This document shows, in pieces, positions 23,353 to 31,119 of a stretch of DNA of 33,650 nucleotides. Position numbers and translations under genes: made by a program. How positions within the stretch are numbered: the first letter of the stretch is position 1; every line of letters starts with the position of its first letter. The notes beneath the pieces are model-generated. The model did not search any database. It saw only the letters and a program-made list of their open reading frames with translations, and was not told the DNA's origin. The stretch is from Sphingopyxis sp. KK2 (GTDB taxonomy: Bacteria > Pseudomonadota > Alphaproteobacteria > Sphingomonadales > Sphingomonadaceae), in the NCBI RefSeq assembly GCF_001990265.1, contig NZ_LYVN01000031.1, positions 1 to 33,650 on the forward strand, read 5' to 3'.

Positions 23353-24237
23353 ATGCGCCAGCTCCTTCCCGTCGCGATCGTCGCCCTTGCCGGCCTAAGC
23401 GGCGGATTCCCGGCCGTTTCCGCGATGCAGGCACCCGTCGCCGCCGCACCGGCCAGCCCCTATAGCTATGCCGATGTCGCCGACCTCGCCGCCGCGGCGC
23501 CGATGGCGATCCACGCCCGCATCGCGTCCGCGACCGCGCTCAAGGCCGAACGCGCGCCCGGCGTCGCCGCCGGTTCGAGCCGATTCTATGTCGAAGCCGA
23601 CGTCGTCAGCCTGATTCGCGGCAAGGGACCGCTCGCGGCGCGCATCTCGTACCTCGTCGACCTGCCGCTCGGCGCCAATGGCAAGCCGGCGAAGTTGAAA
23701 AAGAAGCAGCCCGTCCTGCTCTTCGCGCGTCCGGTCGCGGCGGGCGCCGCGGGCGCGACGAGCACCAGCAGCATCCGGCTCGTCGCCCCCGACGCGCAAT
23801 TGCCGTGGGATCCGGCGACCGAGGCGCGGCTGCGCGCGATCCTGACCGAGCTGGTCAAGCCGGGCGCACCGCCGGCGATCAGCGGCTTCGCCAACGGCTT
23901 CCACGTCCCGGGCACGCTGCCGGGCGAAGGTGAGACGCAACTCTTCTTCGACACCGCGACCGGCGAACCGATGTCGCTGACGATCATGACCAGCGCCGAC
24001 GGATCGCGGCGCTGGGCGGCGGCGTTCGGCGAGATCGTCGACGGGTCGGCGGCGGTGCCGGCGCGCGACACGCTCGCCTGGTACCGGCTCGCCTGCGGGC
24101 TGCCGCGCCAGCTGCCGCTGAACAAGCTCGCCGGCACCCCGCCCGAGGACCGGCGCAAGGCGGCGTCGGACTATGGCATCGTGCTCGGCGCGCTCGGCGA
24201 CTGCACGCGGACGCGCAAACCGCCGGTTGCGGGATAA
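23353..24237 (+). CDS. Secreted protein of unknown function
   Basis: 294 residues, not recognised. A signal peptide is clear: MRQLLPVAIVALAGLSGGF then PAVSA before MQAPVAAAP, so it is exported. The mature part begins with a beta-type segment (AAPMAIHARIASATALKAE) followed by VEADVVSLIRGKGPLAARISYLVDLPL and a KLKKKQPVLLFARP strand, suggesting a beta-barrel or sandwich fold, then a helical C-part with two Cys (about 262 and 286). The frame runs upstream to 23284, but the signal peptide starts at the ATG at 23353; the ribosome site is weak (AGTGGA). It ends 91 bases before homoserine dehydrogenase on the same strand. The 266-base gap before it (23087-23352) holds a GCCGGACG direct repeat near 23215-23235 and no gene. 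Confidence 0.7.
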   Translation: MRQLLPVAIVALAGLSGGFPAVSAMQAPVAAAPASPYSYADVADLAAAAPMAIHARIASATALKAERAPGVAAGSSRFYVEADVVSLIRGKGPLAARISYLVDLPLGANGKPAKLKKKQPVLLFARPVAAGAAGATSTSSIRLVAPDAQLPWDPATEARLRAILTELVKPGAPPAISGFANGFHVPGTLPGEGETQLFFDTATGEPMSLTIMTSADGSRRWAAAFGEIVDGSAAVPARDTLAWYRLACGLPRQLPLNKLAGTPPEDRRKAASDYGIVLGALGDCTRTRKPPVAG

Positions 24238-24328
24238 AGCCGGGCTAGGGCGGCGCAAAGATGCGCGGCTCTTGTTTCGTCGCGAAAAGCCGATAGGGGC
24301 GCTGGCACCTATATATATGGAGTGTCCC

Positions 24329-25645
24329 ATGTCGCCTTCGCCCGCCCCTGCCCCCCGTCCGCCGCTGCGCGTCGCGCTCGCGGGGCTCGGCGTCGTGGGC
24401 GGCGGCGTCGTCAAGCTGCTCGAGGCGAACCGCGAACTGATCGCGCGGCGTGCCGGGCGCGCGATCGAGATCGTCGCGCTGTCGGCGCGCGACCGCCACA
24501 AGGACCGCGGCGTCGACCTGTCGCGCTATCGCTGGGAGGACGACCTCGACGCGCTGGTCAGCGCCGACGACGTCGATGTCGTCGTCGAAATGATCGGCGG
24601 CGCCGACGGCATGGCGCTGACGCTGGCGCGCCACGCGCTGGGCGCGGGCAAGGCGCTGGTCACTGCGAACAAGGCGATGATCGCGCACCACGGGCTCGAT
24701 CTCGCGCGGCTCGCCGAGGCGAAGGACACGCCGCTGAAATATGAAGCCGCGGTCGCGGGCGGCATTCCCGTCATCAAGGCGATCCGCGAGGGCGCGTCGG
24801 CGAACGAAATCGCGCGCGTCTATGGCATCCTCAACGGCACCTGCAATTATATCCTGACGCAGATGGAGCGGAACGGCGCGAGCTTCGGCGACGCGCTCGC
24901 CGCGGCGCAGGCCGAGGGCTATGCCGAGGCCGACCCGACGTTCGACGTCGACGGCATCGACGCCGCGCACAAGCTCTCGATCCTCGCCGCGCTCTGCTTC
25001 GGGACGCGGCTCGACATCGGCGCGGTCGCGACGAACGGCATCCGCGACCTGATCGCGGCGGACATCCGCGAGGCCGAGGCGCTGGGCCACCGCGTCCGCC
25101 TGATCGGCATGGCCGAGCGCGATGCGAACGGGCTCTATCAGCATGTCCAGCCGTGCCTCGTCCCCGCCGACCATCCGCTCGCCTATGTTCCCGGTGCGTT
25201 GAACGCCGTCGTTGCCGAGGGCAATTTCGTCGGCCGCCTGTTCTTCGAAGGCGCGGGCGCGGGCGCGGGGCCGACGGCATCGGCGATCGTCGCCGACATC
25301 ATCGACATCGCGCGCGACGAATATGGTCCCGCCTTCGCGATGCCGGTCGACGCGCTCGACGAGGCGCCCGCCGCGGATGCCGGGGCGCGGGTCGGCAAAC
25401 ATTATGTGCGGCTGGTGGTCGAGGACCGGATCGGCGTGCTCGCCGAAATCGCCACCGCGATGCGCGACGCGGGCGTGTCGATCGAAAGCTTCATCCAGCG
25501 CGGCACCGAGGACCAGGACGGCGTCGTGATCGCGATCGTCACGCACGAGGGCCCGGCGCGCGCAATCCATGCGGCGCTGGCGACGCTGTCGGCGTCGGAC
25601 CATGTCGTCGGCGCGCCGATGCATATGCCGATTCTGGCGCTCTGA
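24329..25645 (+). CDS. hom: Homoserine dehydrogenase with ACT domain
   Basis: 438-residue cytosolic enzyme of the aspartate pathway; it reduces aspartate-semialdehyde to homoserine for threonine and methionine. The Rossmann motif is GLGVVGGG (19-26), VTANKAMIAHHG (111-122) carries the cofactor-side Lys115, and the catalytic region reads DVDGIDAAHKLSILAAL with Asp211 and Lys215. AVAGGIPVIKAI and GILNGTCNYILT are further family blocks. Residues about 360-438 are a C-terminal ACT domain (VRLVVEDRIGVLAEIATAM) that usually gives threonine feedback inhibition. The frame is open far upstream, but the ATG at 24329 has GGAG six bases before it. A TATATATA stretch at 24311-24318 is an odd AT-rich spot just before the start. 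Confidence 0.96.
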   Translation: MSPSPAPAPRPPLRVALAGLGVVGGGVVKLLEANRELIARRAGRAIEIVALSARDRHKDRGVDLSRYRWEDDLDALVSADDVDVVVEMIGGADGMALTLARHALGAGKALVTANKAMIAHHGLDLARLAEAKDTPLKYEAAVAGGIPVIKAIREGASANEIARVYGILNGTCNYILTQMERNGASFGDALAAAQAEGYAEADPTFDVDGIDAAHKLSILAALCFGTRLDIGAVATNGIRDLIAADIREAEALGHRVRLIGMAERDANGLYQHVQPCLVPADHPLAYVPGALNAVVAEGNFVGRLFFEGAGAGAGPTASAIVADIIDIARDEYGPAFAMPVDALDEAPAADAGARVGKHYVRLVVEDRIGVLAEIATAMRDAGVSIESFIQRGTEDQDGVVIAIVTHEGPARAIHAALATLSASDHVVGAPMHMPILAL

Positions 25646-25679
25646 GGCTCCGCTCCACGCCCGCTTGAAATCGCCCGCG

Positions 25680-25700
25680 CCGCTGCTACCCATGCAGCGG
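25680..25700 (+). other. Stem-loop between hom and the next gene
   Basis: CCGCTGC-TACCCAT-GCAGCGG, a perfect 7-bp stem, 34 bases after the hom stop and just before the ribosome site of the membrane-protein gene. No T tract; role unknown. Confidence 0.4.
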
Positions 25701-25718
25701 GGAAAAGGGGGCACATTC

Positions 25719-26546
25719 ATGCAGATAAAGATCGGACGCGGGCTGGGCGAAGCATGGGCGCTGGCGGGCGAGCATTGGCGCGTGCTGCTCGCCTATGCCC
25801 TCATGGGGGTGGTCTTTCCCTACCTTTTCCTGTCGAGCGAGCCGATCTTCAGCCTGCGCAACATCATGGCGGTGCTGTCCGATCCCTGGACCAACCGCCT
25901 CGGCGGATCGATCACCGGACCGCTCTACCTGATCGGGATCGTGCTGGTGATCGTCTTCGGCGCGATGCTCGCCGCTTGGAACGCGCTGCTCGCCGAGATT
26001 CGCGAGGGCTATGTGTCCGAGATCATGTACGGCATGGTCGCGGGCTTCGCCTATATCCTCGCCTATGTGCTGCTCTACATGGTGGTGGCGTTGGTGCTGG
26101 TCCTCCCGCTGATGATGATGGTGGGGGTCGAAGACTGGGTTCGCGCCGGGCCGATCGTTGCCGGGCTGCGCCAGCTTGCCTTCACGCTGATCGGGGCGTG
26201 GCTGCTCGCGCGCTTCTGCCTCGTCGGCCCGATCATGGCCGCCGGCGGGCGGCTCGAACCTTTTTCGCCCTATGTCGAATCGTGGCGGCGCACCGCAAGC
26301 GCGCAATGGTGGCTGTTCGGCTTCTTCCTGCTCTACAATATCGGCTTCGGCGCTCTCTTCGGCGGGCTGGTCGTGCTGCACGGCGCCGTGATCCTGGTCA
26401 ATGAGCCCGGGAGCCTGGCCGAGACGATGATGAGCGCCCTCTGGGTGGTCCTGTTCGGCCTTTATTTCTTTGCGCAATTGCTGATTCCCGCCGGCCTCTA
26501 TCGCGCGTCCGAGCCGGGAGCGAGCGCCGCCGAGGTCTTCGCCTAG
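25719..26546 (+). CDS. Polytopic membrane protein of unknown function
   Basis: 275 residues, not recognised beyond being an integral membrane protein. About six hydrophobic helices are seen: VLLAYALMGVVFPYLFL, GPLYLIGIVLVIVFGAMLAA, FAYILAYVLLYMVVALVLVLP, LAFTLIGAWLLARFCLVGPIM, WWLFGFFLLYNIGFGALFGG and the last ALWVVLFGLYFFAQLLIPAG. The start IKIGRGLGEAWALAGEHW and the loop GRLEPFSPYVESWRRTAS resemble small DUF-type membrane proteins that are frequent in sphingomonads. The ATG at 25719 follows AAAAGGGGG. It sits between hom and a convergent small secreted protein and its stop codon shares a CTAG with that gene. Confidence 0.75.
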   Translation: MQIKIGRGLGEAWALAGEHWRVLLAYALMGVVFPYLFLSSEPIFSLRNIMAVLSDPWTNRLGGSITGPLYLIGIVLVIVFGAMLAAWNALLAEIREGYVSEIMYGMVAGFAYILAYVLLYMVVALVLVLPLMMMVGVEDWVRAGPIVAGLRQLAFTLIGAWLLARFCLVGPIMAAGGRLEPFSPYVESWRRTASAQWWLFGFFLLYNIGFGALFGGLVVLHGAVILVNEPGSLAETMMSALWVVLFGLYFFAQLLIPAGLYRASEPGASAAEVFA

Positions 26547-27022
26547 TCCTCTTCGGCGGGCGGCGGCGGGACCCCGGTGTCGGGGTCGGTCGCGCGCTTC
26601 GCCATTTCGTAGAGCGCGTTATATTCGGGGCCGGGTTTCATCCGTCCGCCCATCGACATCCAGTTATAGGGCAGCCGATCGAGGCTCATCGCGCTGACCG
26701 GAGCGTGCGGGACGCTGTCCTTGGTCGACTGGCCCACTCCGGCGATCGCGCGCAGCTCGGGCGACAGGCGATGGCGTTCGGTGTCGGTGCCGCAGACATT
26801 GATCGAGCCGTCGTCGGCGGGTTTGCAGCGCTTGATCGGATCGACCATGTCCTTGGCGTTGGCGGCGGCGGTTTCGGCATCGACCTTGGGCTTGGGCGCG
26901 GGCGGGCCATAGATCTGCGCCGCAGCGGGGAGCGCGCCCGCCGTCATCGGGACGACACAGGCAAGCGCGAAAGCGGCGCCGAATCGCGCGATGGTTTCTC
27001 GACAAGCGGCGTAACCGACCAT
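26543..27022 (-). CDS. Small secreted protein of unknown function
   Basis: 159 residues. An N-terminal signal peptide ([20 protein letters not shown] then PAAAQ) is followed by a Pro/Lys-rich start of the mature chain ([11 protein letters not shown]) and a short conserved-looking block with two Cys, [18 protein letters not shown] (64-81), probably a disulfide loop. The rest contains RHRLSPELR and a Pro-rich acidic end. Not recognised; the Cys-loop style resembles small periplasmic proteins of sphingomonads. GGTGGG lies before the ATG at 27022. It is divergent from glpX with only 54 bases between starts and ends tail to tail with the membrane protein gene, the two stop codons sharing CTAG at 26543-26546. 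Confidence 0.7.
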   Translation of the reverse strand: MVGYAACRETIARFGAAFALACVVPMTAGALPAAAQIYGPPAPKPKVDAETAAANAKDMVDPIKRCKPADDGSINVCGTDTERHRLSPELRAIAGVGQSTKDSVPHAPVSAMSLDRLPYNWMSMGGRMKPGPEYNALYEMAKRATDPDTGVPPPPAEED

Positions 27023-27076
27023 ATGGCGCCCACCATGCCGACGCGGCGGAACAAGTAAAGACGGAGAGTGGAGACC

Positions 27077-28048
27077 ATGACGAAGACCGGCAGCAACCTC
27101 GACCGGGTGCTCGTGCTCGAAATGGTGCGCGTCACCGAAGCCGCGGCGATCGCCGCCGCCAAGCTGATCGGGCGCGGCGACGAAAAGGCCGCCGATGCCG
27201 CCGCGGTCGAGGCGATGCGCACCGCGTTCAACACGCTGTACATGGACGGCACGATCGTCATCGGCGAGGGGGAACGCGACGAGGCGCCGATGCTCTATAT
27301 CGGCGAAAAGGTCGGCATGGCGCCGGGCAAAGGTCCCAAGATCGACATCGCGGTCGACCCGCTGGAGGGCACGACGATCACCGCCAAGGCCGGCCCCAAC
27401 GCGCTCGCGGTGCTCGCGATCGCCGAAGAAGGCCATCTGCTCAACGCCCCCGACGTCTATATGGACAAGCTGGCGGTCGGCCCCGGATACTCGCCGAACA
27501 TCGTCAATTTCGACAATAGCGTGCGCGAGAATGTCGAGGCGGTCGCGCGCGAAAAGGGCGTGTCGCCCGCCGAGATCATCGTCTGCGTGCTCGACCGCCC
27601 GCGTCACGAAGCGATCATTGCCGAACTGCGTGCCATCGGCTGCGGCGTCGCATTGATCCCCGACGGCGACGTCGCGGGGGTGATCGCGACCACCAACCCC
27701 GAGACCAATGTCGACATCTACATGGGCTCGGGCGGGGCGCCCGAAGGCGTGCTGGCTTCGGCGGCGCTGCGCTGCGTCGGTGGCCAGTTCAAGGGCCGCC
27801 TGTTGTTCCGCAACGAGGACGAGCGGCTGCGCGCGAAGAAATGGGGGATCGAGGATCTCGACCGCGTCTATGACCTCGAGGACCTGGCCAAGGGCGATGT
27901 GATCTTCGCCGCGACCGGCGTGACCGACGGGTCGCTGCTGTCGGGGGTCAAGCATCGCCGCGGCGGCATTTTGACCACCGAGACGGTGGTGATGCGCGCC
28001 TCGTCGGGCACGGTGCGCTGGGTGAAGGGCGAGCACCGGGTCGCCTGA
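27077..28048 (+). CDS. glpX: Class II fructose-1,6-bisphosphatase
   Basis: 323-residue cytosolic enzyme that removes the 1-phosphate of fructose 1,6-bisphosphate in gluconeogenesis. Metal-binding and active-site blocks of the GlpX family are intact: GRGDEKAAD (32-40), [13 protein letters not shown] (61-73) and DPLEGTT (94-100) with Asp94 and Glu97; [12 protein letters not shown] follows further on. Length matches bacterial GlpX (about 320-336). The frame starts at a GTG at 27068, but GGAGAG eight bases before the ATG at 27077 favours the latter. It lies shortly downstream of hom, an arrangement I recall from sphingomonads, though here two genes stand between them. Confidence 0.95.
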   Translation: MTKTGSNLDRVLVLEMVRVTEAAAIAAAKLIGRGDEKAADAAAVEAMRTAFNTLYMDGTIVIGEGERDEAPMLYIGEKVGMAPGKGPKIDIAVDPLEGTTITAKAGPNALAVLAIAEEGHLLNAPDVYMDKLAVGPGYSPNIVNFDNSVRENVEAVAREKGVSPAEIIVCVLDRPRHEAIIAELRAIGCGVALIPDGDVAGVIATTNPETNVDIYMGSGGAPEGVLASAALRCVGGQFKGRLLFRNEDERLRAKKWGIEDLDRVYDLEDLAKGDVIFAATGVTDGSLLSGVKHRRGGILTTETVVMRASSGTVRWVKGEHRVA

Positions 28049-28099
28049 CCCGGCAAAGGACTTGCCAGACGGGTAGCGCCGCCGCCATATCGCGTCGAG

Positions 28100-28121
28100 G
28101 GCGCCTTCGGGGGAAGGCGTC
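28100..28121 (+). terminator. Stem-loop after glpX
   Basis: GGCGCCTTC-GGGG-GAAGGCGTC, a 9-bp stem with one G-U pair, 51 bases after the glpX stop. Only a short TTT follows several bases later, so termination is possible but weak. Confidence 0.4.
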
Positions 28122-28133
28122 GGGGACGCATTT

Positions 28134-28139
28134 GGGGGA
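28134..28139 (+). promoter_or_regulatory. Ribosome binding site that decides a TTG start
   Basis: GGGGGA seven bases before the TTG at 28147. It argues against the in-frame TTG at 28132, which overlaps the site's edge. Confidence 0.6.
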
Positions 28140-28146
28140 CTCATCT

Positions 28147-29742
28147 TTGAAACAGGCTATCAAGCTCGCCGCGACGCTCGCGGCGTCGCTTTCGTTCGTC
28201 CTGACACCGGCTGCGATGGCGCAGGATATGGCGACGAAGGATGCCGGCTCGCTCTATGTCCAGTGCGACGGCTTTCCGAACAATATGACGACAGGCGAAG
28301 GGGTCGCGCGCTTTCTGGGCGCTGTCACCTTGCTGGGGCTGTTCGCTCCGCCCCCCGAAGCGGCGGATGCCTCGAAACGCAAATTCGGTACCGACGGCGT
28401 CATGGCCTGCACGAACATTCTCGAGGGCGAGAAGGCCGAGGGCAATGTCCGGCGACGTATCCCGCTGATCCTCGCCCGCGCGCTGCACCGGATCGAGGCG
28501 AAGGATTATGACGGGGCGATCGCCGACGTCGCGATCGCGCGCGCCGAAGCGGGGACGGCCGGACTGACGACCGATCCCTATTTCAACCGGTCGATGGGCC
28601 TGTCGTTCGACCAGGTCGAGGCGGCCGCGCTGGTTCGCAAGGGCGAAGTCGAGGAAGCGATGCGTGTGTCGTTGGGCGATGTGCCCCAGCACCGCTTTTC
28701 GCTGATGCCGCTCTTCTCCTTCAAAACCTATGCCGACATTGCACCGCTGGGTACCGATGCCGATCTGGGTCGCGCGCTGGCGCTGGCGCGGGTTTCCCCC
28801 GGCGCCAGCACCGCTGCGGCGGGCCGGCTCGACGAATTGTCGCGGTTCGGTGAAAGCGCGACGCTGCGCGCAGACCTCGTCACCTATCTGAGTACGCGCA
28901 AGGACAAGGACGGCAAGCTGCGCGACCCCGCCACCAAATCGGTCGCCGAACTCGCGCTGGGGCAGGCGCTGGCGGGACAATGGGCCGAAGCGGCGGCGTC
29001 CGCCGAGCGCGCCCGTGCGCTCGATGCCAAGCTGGTCGGTGAAGGCAAGCCCGAGGACATGGACATCCGCCTGCCCGCCAGCGAGATTCTCGACCTCTAC
29101 GATGTGCTGCTGCTCGCCAATCAGGGCAATATCGAAGGCGCCCGGCGCAAGTTCACCGCGCGGACCCAGTGGCTCGCGCCGTCGTTCGGCGCCGTGCTGG
29201 CGACCAACCGCCTGCTCTATGATGGCGCCCCGGCGGCCGACCGGACCGGCCAGCTCGCCAAGCCGGCCGCCGATCTGTGGACCGACCGCGCGACCGCCAA
29301 GCGCGCCGAGCTGATCGCCAAGGACGGCGACAACAAGACCCTGTTCTACCTGATTGAACCCTATGTTGCGGGCAGCACATTCGAGGCGCAATCGCAGAAG
29401 GTCTGGCGAACCGACAAGTCGAAGATCTTCCTCAAGCTGACGCCCGGCAAGGGCGATCCCGATGCGAAACTCGCCATGCTTTATGGCGTGCCGGCCGACG
29501 CGGCGTTCGACGCGATGCTGCTGCACGCGGCGCTCGACGCCAAGGCGCAGGGCAAGCAGGGCTTTACCTTCCTGCCGATCATCGACACCTATGTCGCAGG
29601 TATCGTCCATGCGGGTAATACCGACGATCCGTCGATGCCGCCGTCGCTGTTCCTGAATGCCGACGAGGTGATCGCGGCACTGTCCCCCGCCATTCCCGAT
29701 CCCGTCACGCTAAAAGCGCGGCGCGCGACGCGAGGCAAATAA
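28147..29742 (+). CDS. Large secreted helical-repeat protein of unknown function
   Basis: 531 residues starting with the rare codon TTG; a clean signal peptide MKQAIKLAATLAASLSFVLT then PAAMAQ supports this start, as does the ribosome site. The mature chain is mostly helical, with segments such as LHRIEAKDYDGAIADVAIARAE (about 112-133) and VAELALGQALAGQWAEAAASAERARALD that look like degenerate TPR units. Two Cys are seen near 40 and 87. I do not recognise a family. It is probably a periplasmic repeat protein that binds other proteins or peptides. It stands alone between glpX and the palindrome-controlled gene on the same strand. Confidence 0.75.
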   Translation: MKQAIKLAATLAASLSFVLTPAAMAQDMATKDAGSLYVQCDGFPNNMTTGEGVARFLGAVTLLGLFAPPPEAADASKRKFGTDGVMACTNILEGEKAEGNVRRRIPLILARALHRIEAKDYDGAIADVAIARAEAGTAGLTTDPYFNRSMGLSFDQVEAAALVRKGEVEEAMRVSLGDVPQHRFSLMPLFSFKTYADIAPLGTDADLGRALALARVSPGASTAAAGRLDELSRFGESATLRADLVTYLSTRKDKDGKLRDPATKSVAELALGQALAGQWAEAAASAERARALDAKLVGEGKPEDMDIRLPASEILDLYDVLLLANQGNIEGARRKFTARTQWLAPSFGAVLATNRLLYDGAPAADRTGQLAKPAADLWTDRATAKRAELIAKDGDNKTLFYLIEPYVAGSTFEAQSQKVWRTDKSKIFLKLTPGKGDPDAKLAMLYGVPADAAFDAMLLHAALDAKAQGKQGFTFLPIIDTYVAGIVHAGNTDDPSMPPSLFLNADEVIAALSPAIPDPVTLKARRATRGK

Positions 29743-29770
29743 ACGCCCCGATCCGCCGCTTGACGAACCG

Positions 29771-29806
29771 CCTCCAACTGTATTAATTTTATAATACAGT
29801 TGGAGG
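29771..29806 (+). promoter_or_regulatory. Perfect 36-bp inverted repeat covering a ribosome binding site
   Basis: Arms CCTCCAACTGTATTA and TAATACAGTTGGAGG are exact inverted copies around the spacer ATTTTA. The right arm ends in GGAGG, the Shine-Dalgarno of the ATG at 29812, and the centre contains TATAAT (29790-29795). The element is very AT-rich for this genome. It could be a repressor operator in DNA, or an RNA hairpin that hides the ribosome site. Confidence 0.8.
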
Positions 29807-29811
29807 TTCCG

Positions 29812-30564
29812 ATGCTGTCCTTGCTGCTCGCCCTAGCCAGCCCCGCCGCCGACATGCGGCCGGTGTTTCATTATCGCCGCACCAATGGCGACGGCAGCGA
29901 GGCCGAGGATATCTACGTCTTTGCCGAGGCGCCGGGACGCGTCGCGGTGATGAAGGAAAAGTCGCGCTGTACCAACGCGGCCTATGTCACCGCCGACATC
30001 GATCCCATAAGCGGGCAAGCCAGTGCGCTGGTCGGCGGGCGACTGACACGCGGTCTGACGCAGGAGCCCTTCGCCTGGTTGACCACCGCCGAGGGCGGCA
30101 CGAAGGTGCAGGCACGCATCGGCGCACGCGACGCGGTGCCGACGCATGAGCTGGCGGTGACGCCACCGTGGCGCGTCTATGATTTCGATTTCGCCGACAT
30201 GGTGGCCCATCCGCCGAAGGCGATTGGCGCGCGCGCGGATTTTGCGTTCGACCTGCCGTTGATCCTGAGCACCGACGACGGCTTTTCGTTCAGCAATCGC
30301 GGGCGGATGAGGCTGTCGGGCGCGACATCTACCCGGCATTTCGGCGGGCCGGCGGTGCGCTATCGTGCGAGCGGCGCAGCAGGCAAGGGCATGCTCTGGT
30401 TCGATGCGCGGTCGGGGGTGTTGCTCGAGGCGCGGCTGCCGCTGGCGAACCATAGCGAATATCGCGATTTCCGGCTGCGGCTGATCCGCACCCATTATGG
30501 CGAGGCGAGTTGGAAGGCGAAGCTCGCCGATCATTGGCGGGGGTGCCCGACCGTCGATGGCTGA
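29812..30564 (+). CDS. Protein of unknown function under a palindromic control site
   Basis: 250 residues, not recognised. It begins MLSLLLALASPAAD, a short hydrophobic stretch that may be a signal peptide, so export is likely but not certain. The body is rich in beta strands: FHYRRTNGDGSEAEDIYVF, RVAVMKEKSRC and GKGMLWFDARSGVLLEARLP, with a late WRGC end. The segments recall DUF3108-like or lipoprotein-localisation-type beta barrels, but I cannot assign one. Two Cys are present (about 48 and 244). Its ribosome site lies in the arm of the perfect inverted repeat at 29771-29806, so it is probably under tight control. It ends five bases from the convergent flavodoxin-like gene. Confidence 0.7.
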   Translation: MLSLLLALASPAADMRPVFHYRRTNGDGSEAEDIYVFAEAPGRVAVMKEKSRCTNAAYVTADIDPISGQASALVGGRLTRGLTQEPFAWLTTAEGGTKVQARIGARDAVPTHELAVTPPWRVYDFDFADMVAHPPKAIGARADFAFDLPLILSTDDGFSFSNRGRMRLSGATSTRHFGGPAVRYRASGAAGKGMLWFDARSGVLLEARLPLANHSEYRDFRLRLIRTHYGEASWKAKLADHWRGCPTVDG

Positions 30565-30568
30565 GCGA

Positions 30569-31054
30569 TCAGAAGATACCGGCCGCGATGCCTTCCGCCA
30601 GCGCGGCGCCGAGGTCGCGCGCTTCGGCAAGGCGGGCCTCGGGGATCGTCTTGGGCGCCAAAATCGCTTCGGGGGTCTGCGCGGCGGTATTGACGATCAG
30701 CGGGTCGGCGACACGTTTCAGCCGCCAGCCGGTGGCGATGCGGTCGAGCTGGCGCTGGGCACCCTCGCCGTCCGACCCGGCGCAGATGATCGTGGCGTAA
30801 GGGCGGCCTTCGAGTTGGCCGAGGCACGGGTAATAGGCGCGATCGAACATCTCTTTCATGGCGCCCGACAGGAGGCCAAGATTTTCGGGGCCGACGAACA
30901 GATAGCCGCCGGCAGCGAGCAGATCGTCGGGGGTGACATCCGCCGCCGCGAGCAGCCGCGCCGTCGTGGCGCCCTCTGCCGCGGCGCGCGCCAGCGCTTC
31001 ACTGCCGCCGGTGCGGCTGTGCCAGACGATGAGCAAATGCGGCGACGCGGTCAT
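30569..31054 (-). CDS. Flavodoxin-like / NAD(P)H-dependent FMN reductase family protein
   Basis: 161-residue soluble flavoprotein fold. The N-terminal strand-loop LLIVWHSRTGGSEALARAAAEGA is the FMN phosphate-binding loop of the flavodoxin superfamily, and FVGPENLGLLSGAMKEMFDR (about 59-78) is the second conserved block, followed by GRPYATIICAGSDGEGA. It could be an NAD(P)H-dependent reductase or flavodoxin; the partner is unknown. The frame extends to a TTG at 31090, but the flavodoxin start fits the ATG at 31054, which has only a weak ribosome site. It is divergent from the alkyl sulfatase gene with 65 bases between them. Confidence 0.82.
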   Translation of the reverse strand: MTASPHLLIVWHSRTGGSEALARAAAEGATTARLLAAADVTPDDLLAAGGYLFVGPENLGLLSGAMKEMFDRAYYPCLGQLEGRPYATIICAGSDGEGAQRQLDRIATGWRLKRVADPLIVNTAAQTPEAILAPKTIPEARLAEARDLGAALAEGIAAGIF

Positions 31055-31119
31055 GCCGCGATGCTTGCCAAGCCGCAGCGCGGCGCGCAAGCTGCCCCCA
31101 TAAAAGGGGGAGACACGAG

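Noticed and set aside
28141..29610. 489-codon minus-strand frame antisense to the large secreted protein
   Set aside because: The plus frame has a signal peptide and a ribosome site; the minus frame has neither.
29771..29806. Reading the palindrome as the terminator of the preceding gene
   Set aside because: No T tract follows the right arm; instead the arm contains the ribosome site of the next gene. A terminator role is not excluded but is the weaker reading.
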